DNA of 64,000 bases, from assembly GCA_014730275.1 (NCBI GenBank), contig WJIL01000117.1, forward strand, positions 36,671 through 100,670, written 5' to 3'. The first letter of the stretch is position 1. Every line of letters starts with the position of its first letter. This document shows positions 35,250 through 44,728 of the stretch, piece by piece. Source of the DNA: Candidatus Lokiarchaeota archaeon. GTDB taxonomy: Archaea; Asgardarchaeota; Thorarchaeia; Thorarchaeales; Thorarchaeaceae. Position numbers and translations under genes: made by a program. A model generated the notes under the pieces. The model saw nothing but the letters and a program-made list of their open reading frames with translations, made no database searches and was not told the origin of the DNA.

Positions 35250-36290
35250 ATGTTCCGAACAATTGAATGGACAGATAATAACAAGGTTCGCTTAGTGGAT
35301 CAAACCAAACTACCTTTGGAAAAAACACACATCGTAACAGATAGTCACGATCGAATCGCGGAATCGATTAAGGTTATGGAAATCCGAGGGGCTCCAGCTA
35401 TCGGTGCCGCTGCCGGTATGGGCATGGCTCTTGCTGCCTTGGAAAGTGACGCTCAGACCAAAGAGGAACTTCTTGATTTCTTGGAGACAGCAGCTGATAC
35501 ACTCAATACACGCCCCACTGCTGCAAACTTGACTTGGGCAACCTCAAGAATGCTCGATGTTGCAAAAAAGTCCGAGGGGACTGCTGAAGAAATCAAGGAG
35601 ACGTTGGTTGAAGAAGCAAAGGAGATTGCTGAAGAGGATGTACGCATGTGTCGAGCCATCGGGGATGCATCTCTTCAACTAATCAAACCTGGTTGGACAA
35701 TTCAAACCATCTGCAATGCCGGCTCCTTAGCTACTGTACATCTTGGAACCGTTGGAGCTGTAGTACGTGCAGCGCATGAAGAATATGGGGATATACAGGT
35801 ATATGCATCCGAGACCAGGCCAAGATGTCAAGGTGCCCGACTCACAGTTTTTGAATTCATGGAAGATGATATTGATACAACCTTGATAACTGACGGAATG
35901 ATAGGCACGGTTTTCAAACAAGGAAGAGTTGATTGCTGTGTAGTTGGTGCAGATAGAATAATTCGAACCGGTCATGTCATCAATAAAATTGGTACCTACA
36001 CTATGGCGATTACAGCCAATTATCACGATATTCCATTCTATGTTGCGGCGCCTTTGTCAACCATCGATATGGGATCAAATCCTGAAGATGTGGTGATTGA
36101 AGAACGTGACGAATCCGAGATTAGGAAAATAAATGGAGAATACATCACAGTACCTGACGCAAAGGTTTACAACCCAGCATTTGACATGACTCCCCCTGAT
36201 TTGGTAGATGCAATAATAACGAATGTTGGTATTGTTGAGAATCCTACCGAAGCAAAAATGAAAAAGCTTTACGAGAAGGGTACTAAGTAG
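35250..36290 (+). CDS. mtnA: S-methyl-5-thioribose-1-phosphate isomerase family (MtnA)
   Basis: Isomerises methylthioribose-1-P in methionine salvage; archaeal relatives also act on ribose-1,5-bisphosphate or 5-deoxyribose-1-P. IRGAPAIGAAAGMGMALAA, RPTAANLTWA, the catalytic Cys in CNAGSLATVHLGT, ETRPRCQGARLT and the catalytic Asp in VVGADRI are all present, favouring MtnA. 346 aa. ATG start with GAGA-rich leader; probably cotranscribed with the protease gene upstream. Confidence 0.9.
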   Translation: MFRTIEWTDNNKVRLVDQTKLPLEKTHIVTDSHDRIAESIKVMEIRGAPAIGAAAGMGMALAALESDAQTKEELLDFLETAADTLNTRPTAANLTWATSRMLDVAKKSEGTAEEIKETLVEEAKEIAEEDVRMCRAIGDASLQLIKPGWTIQTICNAGSLATVHLGTVGAVVRAAHEEYGDIQVYASETRPRCQGARLTVFEFMEDDIDTTLITDGMIGTVFKQGRVDCCVVGADRIIRTGHVINKIGTYTMAITANYHDIPFYVAAPLSTIDMGSNPEDVVIEERDESEIRKINGEYITVPDAKVYNPAFDMTPPDLVDAIITNVGIVENPTEAKMKKLYEKGTK

Positions 36291-36417
36291 CCCCCTCCCT
36301 ACTTAGCTATGTACCATCTATTAGCTTACTGCAGGCATCAGCTATGGCATTTCCCGTATTGGATGGAGTAAGAAATAGTGGTTAACTAGATGAAAATCCC
36401 CTTTAGAATTGGCAAAA

Positions 36418-36527
36418 TGGCGGGACCGCCCGGATTTGAACCGGGGATGCCCAACTCCGAAGGCTGGTGCCTTATTTGCCTCTTCCAGAAGATTGTCTTC
36501 TGGAAGTCCAGACTAGACTACGGCCCC
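36418..36527 (-). tRNA. tRNA-Arg (UCG) with an intron in the D-loop
   Basis: Acceptor GGGGCCG/CGGTCCC (one G-U), anticodon arm CCAGC-CTTCGGA-GTTGG, T-arm CCCGG/CCGGG, discriminator G, CCA. The D-arm matches that of tRNA-Arg(CCU) once a 32-nt segment (36475-36506) is removed. The segment contains a perfect 11-bp hairpin, CTTCCAGAAGA/TCTTCTGGAAG, with a 3-nt loop. An intron in the D-loop (about position 20/21) is rare. Confidence 0.88.
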
Positions 36528-36617
36528 ACCAAGTCTTTTTCGTGACCCCTCTTAAGCGCTTCCGTATTTCCACTCAAAAGTTAGATTCTTTCGTTTCTTG
36601 GGTTTTCAAGAGGATAT

Positions 36618-36836
36618 CTACTCGTTTCCGAGTTTCTCGCTCCAGACTTTGATGAAATACTCCAAGCTACGATCGTATGTTTTCTCTGCTTCGGGTGGGA
36701 AAAGACAACCCGGCAGTTCCTTATGCTTCCAGTGGTATTCTATGCAATCACAGCAATATCCCTTGCGTGAACAACCAGGATATGTGCAGCCACAACGTTC
36801 CTTATTGCTTTCGACATTACAAACTCGACCAGTCAT
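36618..36836 (-). CDS. Small Cys-rich protein, DUF6485-like
   Basis: A 72-aa protein with CNVESNKERCGCTYPGC, then SRKGYCCDCIEYH and ELPGCLFPPEAEKTYDRS: seven to eight cysteines in a pattern I associate with DUF6485, a small putative metal-binding family found in anaerobes. Function unknown. ATG start. It is divergent from the kinase-like gene at 36928. Confidence 0.75.
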   Translation of the reverse strand: MTGRVCNVESNKERCGCTYPGCSRKGYCCDCIEYHWKHKELPGCLFPPEAEKTYDRSLEYFIKVWSEKLGNE

Positions 36837-36927
36837 CGTACGCTCCGGCCTCGGTACAGCGGCCTCCTATTAAAACGTGATTGGTAGGGCGTTAGCCTAA
36901 TAGCCATAGGAATAATAACGAAGTAGT

Positions 36928-37710
36928 ATGGAACTCTTCGAGATCCTCCAAGCAGGAATGAAAGGCAAAGATGGGAAAGAATTAGACCCTACTAGCTCGG
37001 AAGTTTTGGAATCCCTTCTGGACGCTCTGGTTGATTATCAGCCCTATGATCTTTCATTTCAGCAACTCAGGAGCAAGAAGAACATAGTATTCAAGATTCA
37101 AATTTCGACAAAACGAGGAAAGATTCCTGAACTGATAGCCAAGTTGTTTGTTACATCTGGCTTTGAGAGAGAATTGGAAGTACTCAAACGAAGCCAAGAA
37201 AACGCACTCACAGTCCCCCAAGTTATTGATGCCAAAGAAGGCGTTATACTGATGAGGTTCATTGAAGGTAATGTATTGACAGATGTAGTAAATGAGACCT
37301 TCAGTACTACTGCAATTGAGCAACTTGCTAAGTGGTATTACCGTTTTCATGACATCCATTCCCTGATAAAAGGGGACCCTCGGCTAAGGAATTTCATTTA
37401 CCATAATAGAATCCTTTACGGAATTGATTTTGAAGAGTCTAGGCCGGGTGATTGGATGGAAGACCTGGGAGGTATTGCGGCTAGTCTCTTGGATACCCGG
37501 CCAATATTCCATGAAGCAAAACAGAAGCTTGCATGGCAGTTGCTCGACTCTTACCTTGATTCAGCTGGCTTGGATAGAAACGAAATAATCGAGACTCATT
37601 TCCAGAAGACAGTAGCGAATACACTTAAAGAGACTTCTAGATGGCGAGAAAACAAAACTATTTGGACTCTTGCTAAGAAAATTGAATCGAATGGCATACC
37701 GAAGAAATGA
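36928..37710 (+). CDS. Protein-kinase-fold protein (Bud32/WaaP/APH-like)
   Basis: A 260-aa protein. The N-lobe is poorly conserved (VFKIQISTKRG, then a Lys in ELIAKLFV). VILMRFIEGNVLTDVV is hinge-like. The C-lobe has a catalytic loop KGDPRLRNFIYHN (Asp and Asn) and metal-binding GIDFEES, as in small-molecule and Bud32-like kinases. No glycine-rich loop is obvious. Substrate unknown. ATG start. Confidence 0.72.
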   Translation: MELFEILQAGMKGKDGKELDPTSSEVLESLLDALVDYQPYDLSFQQLRSKKNIVFKIQISTKRGKIPELIAKLFVTSGFERELEVLKRSQENALTVPQVIDAKEGVILMRFIEGNVLTDVVNETFSTTAIEQLAKWYYRFHDIHSLIKGDPRLRNFIYHNRILYGIDFEESRPGDWMEDLGGIAASLLDTRPIFHEAKQKLAWQLLDSYLDSAGLDRNEIIETHFQKTVANTLKETSRWRENKTIWTLAKKIESNGIPKK

Positions 37711-37797
37711 CCTGTACCTCATCGTTATTATGATTAATTTTGTCCACGATGATTCAGGGAGATCCTCTCAACCGCAAGAAACAGGTTATGGAATCCA

Positions 37798-39738
37798 ATG
37801 ACTCGCAAGAAACTCGTTACAGTTTGTCCTCGTGATTGCTATGATACTTGCTCACTAGAGGTAATTACTGAAAATGGCTCAATCGAATCAATCCGAGGTT
37901 ATTCGGATTCCCCTCTTACTCGCGGTATTACTTGCCCCAGAGCAGCTAAAGACGCAGAGCGATTGGTCAAGAATCGAGTGCTCTATCCACATGTATCCAT
38001 TTCTGATAAAGGGAAACTAAGCAAGAAACGCGTGAGCTGGAGGACGGCTTTGAAGGAAGTAAAAAATCGATTACGTGAAGTTCTAAATGACCATGGTCCC
38101 GAAGCAGTACTACTACTTGATTATCTTGGGAATACTGGTATCCTGACTTGGCATTTCCCTCGCAGGCTATGGAACGCGCTCGGTGCAACGAGGACTGATT
38201 ATAGCCTTTGTGCAAAATCCGGCAATGAAGCAATCTCTCAATACTATGGCAAATCCTACGGACTCCTTCCGGAGACTCTTCTGAATTCCGATTTCCATGT
38301 TTATTGGGGTTTCAATGCTGCAGTCAGTGCTCCCCATTTTTGGAATCTTTCTCGAATTGCTCGAGAGGATGAAGATGCGCAGGTAGTGGTAATTGATCCA
38401 AGAAGAAGCAAGTCTGCACAGCATTCCGATTTGTGGCTTAGACCGAAACCCGGGAGTGATTTGGCTCTAGCTTATGGAATAGCTAATCAACTTATCGCCA
38501 AAGACTACATTGACCATCAGTTTCTTGACCAGTGGACAAATGGATACGAGCATTTTGAAACGCAAGCGGCTAGATGGGATTTAGAAAGTACTGCAGAAGC
38601 CACGGGTATTCCAACCCAGACAATCACTGAAATGGCAGCAGCTTATGGAAATGCTGACCGGAGTGCCTTGTTGCTCGGTGTCGGATTCCAGAAAGCTAGG
38701 CAAGGGGGTGAGGCTATTGGGGTTGCTTCACTTTTGCCTGCTTTAACCGGGCTTCACAGAGGCTTCTTCTACAGTAATGGCAGTGGCTTTGACATAGATA
38801 CTGCTTATCTAGAGGGCATTACACTTGCAGATACGAATCCCCGAATCGTTAGCCAAGTTGATTTAAGCAAACATGTTCAAGACGGTGAATTCAAGTTCAT
38901 CTTCTGCTATAGCATGAATCCAGCTCTCACAGTACCAGATCAGGCTGCCTTCCGTAGTGGTCTCGAAAGAAGCGATGTCTTTCTTGTTGTACATGAAACT
39001 CACTGGACCGAAACAACTGATTATGCTGATTTAGTACTCCCTGCTCCCACATATCTAGAAAAGAGGGACATCGTTGTTCCCTGGGCTCACAATCGAATTA
39101 GAGAATCCCCTCGTGTAGTAGAACCGCAAGGCCAAAGCAAAACCGAAATCTGGCTTATGCAGGAGATTTCTAAAGCTCTTGAAATAGAACAAGACTGGGT
39201 ACATGCTGACCCTTGGAAATGTCTAGATGCTGCAACAAGTACTACTTTTGAAGATGGCACACTAGAGGACTTGATAGCTGGCGAGACACTTCACCTCAGC
39301 TACCGAAGTATGACATCATATTCCACAAAGAGTGGAAAGATAGAATTTGACAACAATCTGCCAGAATATGAACCGACCACGCATTCTACCAATCAGTTTG
39401 TTCTCCTGAATAGCGCATTGCCCCAGTATACCCATACACAGTTCCAAGAAGTGTATGGTCCAATTCCCTCCGTTGTCTATATTCACCCTCTTGATGCCTG
39501 TGAAAGAGACATTGAGCATGGTGATACCATTATTATTTCCAATTCTCAAGGTCATGTATTACTTCAAGCGAACCTTTCAATAGACATTCAAAGAGGAACA
39601 ATATGGACTCCTAGAGAGGGTAAAGGCCTCAGTGGTACTCCTCTCAACGCCCTGACTTCGGGAACGCCCCAGAAGCTCGGTGGAGGCCCCATGTTCAACT
39701 CCACACTTGTCTCGGTAGAACTCTATGAAAAATGCTAA
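37798..39738 (+). CDS. Molybdopterin oxidoreductase (DMSO reductase family)
   Basis: A Mo/W-bisPGD enzyme of 646 aa. An N-terminal [4Fe-4S] site is formed by CPRDCYDTC and GITCPRA. SLCAKSGNEA supplies a possible Cys or Ser metal ligand (about residue 138). Further pterin-binding segments are VVIDPRRSKSAQHSD, CYSMNPALTVPDQ, HETHWTETTDYADLVLPAPTYLEK-type (about residues 400-425) and a C-terminal domain. No Tat signal, so probably cytoplasmic. Substrate is not apparent. No partner electron-transfer subunit is adjacent; a secreted phosphoesterase and an ECF importer follow. Confidence 0.9.
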   Translation: MTRKKLVTVCPRDCYDTCSLEVITENGSIESIRGYSDSPLTRGITCPRAAKDAERLVKNRVLYPHVSISDKGKLSKKRVSWRTALKEVKNRLREVLNDHGPEAVLLLDYLGNTGILTWHFPRRLWNALGATRTDYSLCAKSGNEAISQYYGKSYGLLPETLLNSDFHVYWGFNAAVSAPHFWNLSRIAREDEDAQVVVIDPRRSKSAQHSDLWLRPKPGSDLALAYGIANQLIAKDYIDHQFLDQWTNGYEHFETQAARWDLESTAEATGIPTQTITEMAAAYGNADRSALLLGVGFQKARQGGEAIGVASLLPALTGLHRGFFYSNGSGFDIDTAYLEGITLADTNPRIVSQVDLSKHVQDGEFKFIFCYSMNPALTVPDQAAFRSGLERSDVFLVVHETHWTETTDYADLVLPAPTYLEKRDIVVPWAHNRIRESPRVVEPQGQSKTEIWLMQEISKALEIEQDWVHADPWKCLDAATSTTFEDGTLEDLIAGETLHLSYRSMTSYSTKSGKIEFDNNLPEYEPTTHSTNQFVLLNSALPQYTHTQFQEVYGPIPSVVYIHPLDACERDIEHGDTIIISNSQGHVLLQANLSIDIQRGTIWTPREGKGLSGTPLNALTSGTPQKLGGGPMFNSTLVSVELYEKC

Positions 39739-39826
39739 TTCCCAAGCTTCATATCTGTGTGCTTAGAGCACTGATATGAATACGCGTACATATCAATGAT
39801 AGAAAGACTGTCGAGGTTAGATACTG

Positions 39827-41386
39827 TTGCAAAGGAAATACATTCTGGCCGGTGCGGCTATCATTTGCCTTGTTTCCGGCGTACTTGTAATTACTTTCTT
39901 CCCCTCTTTTCCTAAGCGTAGCCCTCCCCATGTGACTGTTTCAGGCGCACATATCCTTGAAAAAGGCGATTACAATCTTGCTCTAAGAGCAAAGAGTGTC
40001 AATGTCTCCATTCATCTTGTATGGAACGAATCTGAGGGACACGGATGTTACTCAACTACAGTTACAAATATCGCCGCGGATCGTATTATTCCTCAATCTC
40101 AATCCAATCTTGAAATCAATGTGCTCAATGAAACTTCAATAAAAATCGATGTATGTACCGCATCAGAAGAAGTTGGTATATATCTCACCATGCCCCCAAA
40201 ATCTGAGTTTAATTTCCTTGTCTTTGGTGACAGCCAAGGCTATCAGGGCGGTCTGAATGAGATTGCATCTATTGTTGAAGGCAATCTCCCCGCCTTTGCC
40301 TTCCATTGCGGTGATTTAACACCATTTGGGCAAAGGCATCAATACGGAGAAGTGTACCATGCTCTCCAAAACATCAATATACCTGTTTTCACAACCGCAG
40401 GCAACCATGATGTCAGACTTGATGGTGGAGAGATTTACGAAGAGATATTTGGTAGATCTACATATTCATTTGACTATTCTAACTGTCACTTTGCCGTGGT
40501 TAATTCGTCAAATTACACAGTTCCGTCGGACGAATTGAATTGGCTTGATCGGGATCTCTCCGCCTCACAGAAGCCGCTGAAATTTGTTTTCACACATGTT
40601 CCCCCATTTGATCCTCGACCAGGTAGTATCCATAGTATGACTAACCAAACAAGCGCAAATCGGTTAATGGATATTGTTAAGAAAAACAATGTATCGACCG
40701 TTTTTACTGGGCATATCCATCTCTACAACAGCACGGTTAGAAACGGAACACGTTATGTAATATCGGGAGGTTCTGGAGCACGACTTGTTGCTGATCCACA
40801 AAATGGAGGGTTTCATCATTTCATCAATGTCACCGTATCAGGTTCAAGTGTTTCAATGGAACCGATTGAGCTTTCCACTCCTGCACCCAATCCTCAAAGA
40901 ATCATGATAAAAAACGATAACGACGCACTTGAACTGTCTCTCCAGGATATTGTGTCTCTCCCCCAGATTGAAGAGTACAGCTCATTCCAGAACAACTTCG
41001 GGAACTGGCGGGGACAGGGAATCTATACCGGCACGACCATCGCAAATCTTATCGAATTAGTCGGCGATATGACACCTGGAGACATTCTACGCATAGAATC
41101 TTCTGACGGCTATTCTCAGAATTACTCGTATAGCAATGTATATCCTAATAGTTCGTGGAGTGAACTCCAAGGCAGTATGATTCTAGCATATTTCTACAAT
41201 GGAACTCCTATCCCCGAATGGGATGAGGGTATGCGTATTGCGATGCTTCCACCTGACGGAAAATACAGCAATGATGATTGCCTTGCCACTTCTTGTCCGG
41301 GTATGGGCTGCAACGTGTATCTCTCAGCTGGAGCAAGATGGGTCAAGTATGTTGCTTCAATAGAGGTGATACAAGATGATGCATGA
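39827..41386 (+). CDS. Secreted/anchored calcineurin-like phosphoesterase with SUOX-like C-terminal domain
   Basis: An N-terminal membrane anchor or signal (about 5-26: ILAGAAIICLVSGVLVITFF). Metallophosphoesterase core with FGDSQGY, CGDLTPFG, GNHD, THVPPF and GHIHLYN, i.e. all metal ligands. The C-terminal ~150 residues (YTGTTIANLIELVG, DGYSQNYS, ILAYFYNGTPIPEWDEGMR, RWVKYVASIEV) resemble the molybdopterin-binding fold of sulfite-oxidase-like proteins. The following S component carries a related domain. TTG start. The stop overlaps the next start, so they are coupled. Confidence 0.82.
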   Translation: MQRKYILAGAAIICLVSGVLVITFFPSFPKRSPPHVTVSGAHILEKGDYNLALRAKSVNVSIHLVWNESEGHGCYSTTVTNIAADRIIPQSQSNLEINVLNETSIKIDVCTASEEVGIYLTMPPKSEFNFLVFGDSQGYQGGLNEIASIVEGNLPAFAFHCGDLTPFGQRHQYGEVYHALQNINIPVFTTAGNHDVRLDGGEIYEEIFGRSTYSFDYSNCHFAVVNSSNYTVPSDELNWLDRDLSASQKPLKFVFTHVPPFDPRPGSIHSMTNQTSANRLMDIVKKNNVSTVFTGHIHLYNSTVRNGTRYVISGGSGARLVADPQNGGFHHFINVTVSGSSVSMEPIELSTPAPNPQRIMIKNDNDALELSLQDIVSLPQIEEYSSFQNNFGNWRGQGIYTGTTIANLIELVGDMTPGDILRIESSDGYSQNYSYSNVYPNSSWSELQGSMILAYFYNGTPIPEWDEGMRIAMLPPDGKYSNDDCLATSCPGMGCNVYLSAGARWVKYVASIEVIQDDA

Positions 41387-42434
41387 ACCAGAAGAACACT
41401 TCTTAGGAACGAGAGAAATAGCAACAATTGCGATTTTAGGTGCATTAGGCGGAAGCCTAAGTACTTTCGTGGGTTATTTGGGTAATCTGGTCAATCTAGC
41501 TCTTGGTGTACCCTTTGGTGCCGGCCAGTTCATGGCCGGTCTTCACGTTTTCTGGCTTGTACTAATGAGACTTATAGCATCAAAACGAGGCGTTGGAACC
41601 TTTGGAGGAACTCTCAAAGGCCTAGTCGAGCTTTTTACAGGTAGTACTCATGGTGTAGTAATCGTATTGGTTTCCTTTGTCCAAGGGATTGTAATTGACT
41701 TGGCAGCCGAAGTGGGTGGCTCCCCTCAAGAAGCGGGAGCAAGGAACCAGATCGTTTGGTGGTTTGTTGCTGGTCTTTCCTCCGCTTCCAATGTTATTGT
41801 GTTCCAAATTGTATATTTCTCTGGTGCTCCCTGGATCTACCTTGCTGCAATCACAGCTCTAGCGTTTTCCTCGGGAGCCATTTTTGCCGGCTATTTCGCT
41901 TGGCAGACCATGTTTTTCATACAAGACATAGGAATCACCGGCTTTTCGGTTGAAACCCCATCCCTTCCAGAATCACCTGTCTATCGAAACATCCCTGCAA
42001 TCCTTTTCATCATCTTTCTTACTACTGGAGCATTATACTACACTGTATTTGTTGCGAAACCATTTGCGGATCCATATGCTTGTGAAATAACAGGGGATGT
42101 TGCTAATCCATTCATCTATCATCCCTCCGATTTTATTCAGCAGGAAGTTACGATCGAGGCTGAGCTTCAAGGCGCATATACATACATCCCTCCGAAGAAT
42201 TACACTGGTGTACCTTTGAACATACTCATTGAGCAGGCCGAGCCTTCGACTGGAGCAAGTACTGTTAGAGTAGAAGCAAAAGACGGTTATTCAGTAGAAT
42301 TTGGCTTATCCGTTGTTCTTTCTGACGATAGATTAATACTCACTGAGGAAGAGGATTCAGGTCTTTGGCTGATTGCAGCTGAGTATGAAGGCTCATATTG
42401 GGTGCACAAGGTCTCGACAATTCTAGTAACCTAG
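41376..42434 (+). CDS. ECF transporter S component fused to SUOX-like domain
   Basis: About six membrane segments in residues 12-230, starting TREIATIAILGALGGSLSTF and including GAGQFMAGLHVFWLV, characteristic of substrate-binding (S) subunits of energy-coupling-factor importers; the arrangement recalls the thiamine-type YkoE group, but I am not sure. After the last segment (about 209-228) comes an outside domain of about 120 aa with NYTGVPLNILIEQA, DGYSVEFGL and YWVHKVSTILV, which mirrors the C-terminus of the preceding phosphoesterase. ATG with GAGGTGAT 8 nt upstream, overlapping the previous gene by 11 bp. Confidence 0.78.
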   Translation: MMHEPEEHFLGTREIATIAILGALGGSLSTFVGYLGNLVNLALGVPFGAGQFMAGLHVFWLVLMRLIASKRGVGTFGGTLKGLVELFTGSTHGVVIVLVSFVQGIVIDLAAEVGGSPQEAGARNQIVWWFVAGLSSASNVIVFQIVYFSGAPWIYLAAITALAFSSGAIFAGYFAWQTMFFIQDIGITGFSVETPSLPESPVYRNIPAILFIIFLTTGALYYTVFVAKPFADPYACEITGDVANPFIYHPSDFIQQEVTIEAELQGAYTYIPPKNYTGVPLNILIEQAEPSTGASTVRVEAKDGYSVEFGLSVVLSDDRLILTEEEDSGLWLIAAEYEGSYWVHKVSTILVT

Positions 42435-42450
42435 GAGGTTGAATCACTCT

Positions 42451-43902
42451 TTGCTCGAAGCAGAAAGCCTTGAATTCTCGTATACAGATTCAGCCAACGT
42501 GCTTCGTTCAGCTGATATTTCCATTCCTAAGGGTAACTTAGTACTACTTACAGGGCCTACTGGATCAGGCAAATCAACGCTAGCTTTGTGTCTTTCAGGC
42601 CTTATTCCCCACTCAATTCCTGGAGAATTAACAGGCAGGATCGAAATAGATGGTGTTGACATATCCAGCTTGAGCATGCCAGAAATTTCGAGAAGAGTCG
42701 CGATGGTTCAACAGGATACAGAAGGCCAATTGGCAACTTTACAGGTTCAGGATGAAGTAGCTTTTGGTCCAGAGAATTTTGCTATACCCGAAAACGAAAT
42801 ATTGACTCGGATTGATGATTCTCTTGAGGCAGTAAATTGCGAACATCTTCGAAATCGTTCGACTAATGCATTATCTGGCGGTGAAAAACAAAGAGTAGTG
42901 ATTGCTTCACTCCTAGCGTGTAACCCCGACTATTTGATATTGGACGAGCCAACATCGAATCTAGATCCTTGTGGTGTCTCAGAATTACGAACCATTATTG
43001 AAGATCTCAAAGAAAGAGATATCGGCATTCTATGCATCGAACACAAAATAGGCTCTTTTGTACATGAAGCTGATCGGATTCTGGAAATTCGTGATGGCCA
43101 AACCCAAACACATCATTCTCATAGAATGGAACATGACACAAAAATACCGCGCCAATCAGCAGAAATCCACAAAACTGCTATGCTTTCAATAGAGGATATT
43201 TCTTTTTCATATGGATCAAGGCTTGCAATTGATGGAATCTCTCTAGATTCCTATCCCGGGGAAATCATCGCTGTAATGGGTAACAATGGTTCAGGAAAAA
43301 CTACACTCCTATCTCTAGCTGCAGGCCTTTTGGAACCCGATTCGGGGGTATCATATCTGGACGGAAAACCAGTTTCCGAACTAACCCCCTCTCAAATTGC
43401 CTCTCTGATTGGTTTTGTATTTCAAAATCCAAACCATCAGATATTCGAAAAGACGGTGTGGGCTGAACAGACTCTGATTGCGGACTTCCTCCCTGTTAAT
43501 CGCCAATCGTTCTTCGAAAAGGCAAGGACTCTCCTTTCTGAAGCATCTCTAATCTCTATGAAGGAGCGAAATCCGTTTACTCTCAGTCATGGACAGAAAA
43601 GGAGACTGAACATCACATCAGTTACAGCTCATGAACCACGAATACTCCTCCTTGATGAGCCATTTGTTGGACAAGACCCGGATGGTCAGGAATTTGTAAC
43701 TCGCACGATTCTTAGCAAAGCCCGGCATGGGGGCACATGCCTAATAATCACACATAATTCACAATTTGTTCAGAGATACTGTAACAGAGTGCTTTTCCTC
43801 CAAGAGGGGAACCTTCTTCTAGATGGACCCCCGAAGATGGTTTTCAATCGCCTTGAGCAACTGGGCCTGATGGAATATATCCCAAGGAGGAAAAATAGAT
43901 GA
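42451..43902 (+). CDS. ECF transporter ATPase with two ABC domains (A-A')
   Basis: Energises the importer. Two complete ABC cassettes in one chain: GPTGSGKST with LSGGEKQR and LILDEPTSN in the first (about 1-225), GNNGSGKTT with LSHGQKRR and LLLDEPFVG in the second (about 240-470). The frame is open from TTG 42439, but that codon abuts the AGGAGG (42433-42438); TTG 42451, 12 nt after it, is a more workable start (483 aa). ATGA-type overlap with the T component. Confidence 0.9.
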   Translation: MLEAESLEFSYTDSANVLRSADISIPKGNLVLLTGPTGSGKSTLALCLSGLIPHSIPGELTGRIEIDGVDISSLSMPEISRRVAMVQQDTEGQLATLQVQDEVAFGPENFAIPENEILTRIDDSLEAVNCEHLRNRSTNALSGGEKQRVVIASLLACNPDYLILDEPTSNLDPCGVSELRTIIEDLKERDIGILCIEHKIGSFVHEADRILEIRDGQTQTHHSHRMEHDTKIPRQSAEIHKTAMLSIEDISFSYGSRLAIDGISLDSYPGEIIAVMGNNGSGKTTLLSLAAGLLEPDSGVSYLDGKPVSELTPSQIASLIGFVFQNPNHQIFEKTVWAEQTLIADFLPVNRQSFFEKARTLLSEASLISMKERNPFTLSHGQKRRLNITSVTAHEPRILLLDEPFVGQDPDGQEFVTRTILSKARHGGTCLIITHNSQFVQRYCNRVLFLQEGNLLLDGPPKMVFNRLEQLGLMEYIPRRKNR

Positions 43903-44717
43903 AAAAAAGCACGGGATACATTAATCGGGATACGTTCCTGCACAGACTAAATCCGGCGGTGAAGCTGTTTAGTCTTGCATTTATGCTCATAGCAGCCATT
44001 ATTCTGTCCAAGTGGTATTTTTTGCTTGCTCTTTTGCTTGCTGTCCTTATTGCCTTCAAAACTAGCCAAATACCAGTGGGTCTTACCACCGCCAGAATCA
44101 GATTCCTACTGACATTTTCAGCATTCATACTTGTTGTGCAGCTGATAGCAGTACAGAATGGAGTGGTTATCTTCCACCTCTTTCCCTCTGTTGGAACAAT
44201 TGGGCCCTACTTTCCCGTAACAACATTTGGCTTAGAACGGGGGTTATTGTTTTCATTGAGATTCATGTTGATTGTTTTCTCAAGCAAGCTGTTTGTGGCA
44301 GTGACCGATCCCACACTTCTTGCTCATGCACTCACAGATTTGGGTCTTTCCTACCGCTACAGTTTCGCTCTGGTCATTGCGCTACGTTTTGTACCCTTCT
44401 TTGATATTGAAACAGAATCTGTTCGCATGGCTCAGCAATCTCGCGGATTCTCTCCCAAAATTGGAAGCCCTTCCAAATTATTGCGAACAATCAGGATGAC
44501 TTTCTACCCTCTACTCGTATCTGCACTCTCCAAGGCGAATTCCCTGACTATGTCCATGGATGGGAGAGGTTTTGGCTATAGCAAAAAGCGAACCTATATT
44601 CGAAAGTCTAGATGGAGAACAATAGATTGGCTAGTCCTAGTGCTTTCTATGGGCCTTCTATTTGTTAGCATTCTTCTTTCGATAGGTCTGGTTCCCCTAC
44701 ATCCTTTACTAAGGTAA
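43899..44717 (+). CDS. ECF transporter T component (EcfT/CbiQ family)
   Basis: Membrane scaffold that couples the ATPase to the S component. 272 aa with five to six membrane segments (about 20-60, 70-95, 110-140, 245-268). RLNPAVKLFSLAFML is typical of the N-terminus, and the cytoplasmic coupling helices include MAQQSRGF and AMDGRGFGYSK-like SMDGRGFGYSKKR (the Ala-Arg-Gly signature). It completes the S-A-T set, so a whole importer is encoded from 41376 to 44717. Confidence 0.92.
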   Translation: MKKSTGYINRDTFLHRLNPAVKLFSLAFMLIAAIILSKWYFLLALLLAVLIAFKTSQIPVGLTTARIRFLLTFSAFILVVQLIAVQNGVVIFHLFPSVGTIGPYFPVTTFGLERGLLFSLRFMLIVFSSKLFVAVTDPTLLAHALTDLGLSYRYSFALVIALRFVPFFDIETESVRMAQQSRGFSPKIGSPSKLLRTIRMTFYPLLVSALSKANSLTMSMDGRGFGYSKKRTYIRKSRWRTIDWLVLVLSMGLLFVSILLSIGLVPLHPLLR

Positions 44718-44728
44718 AACAATATTGA

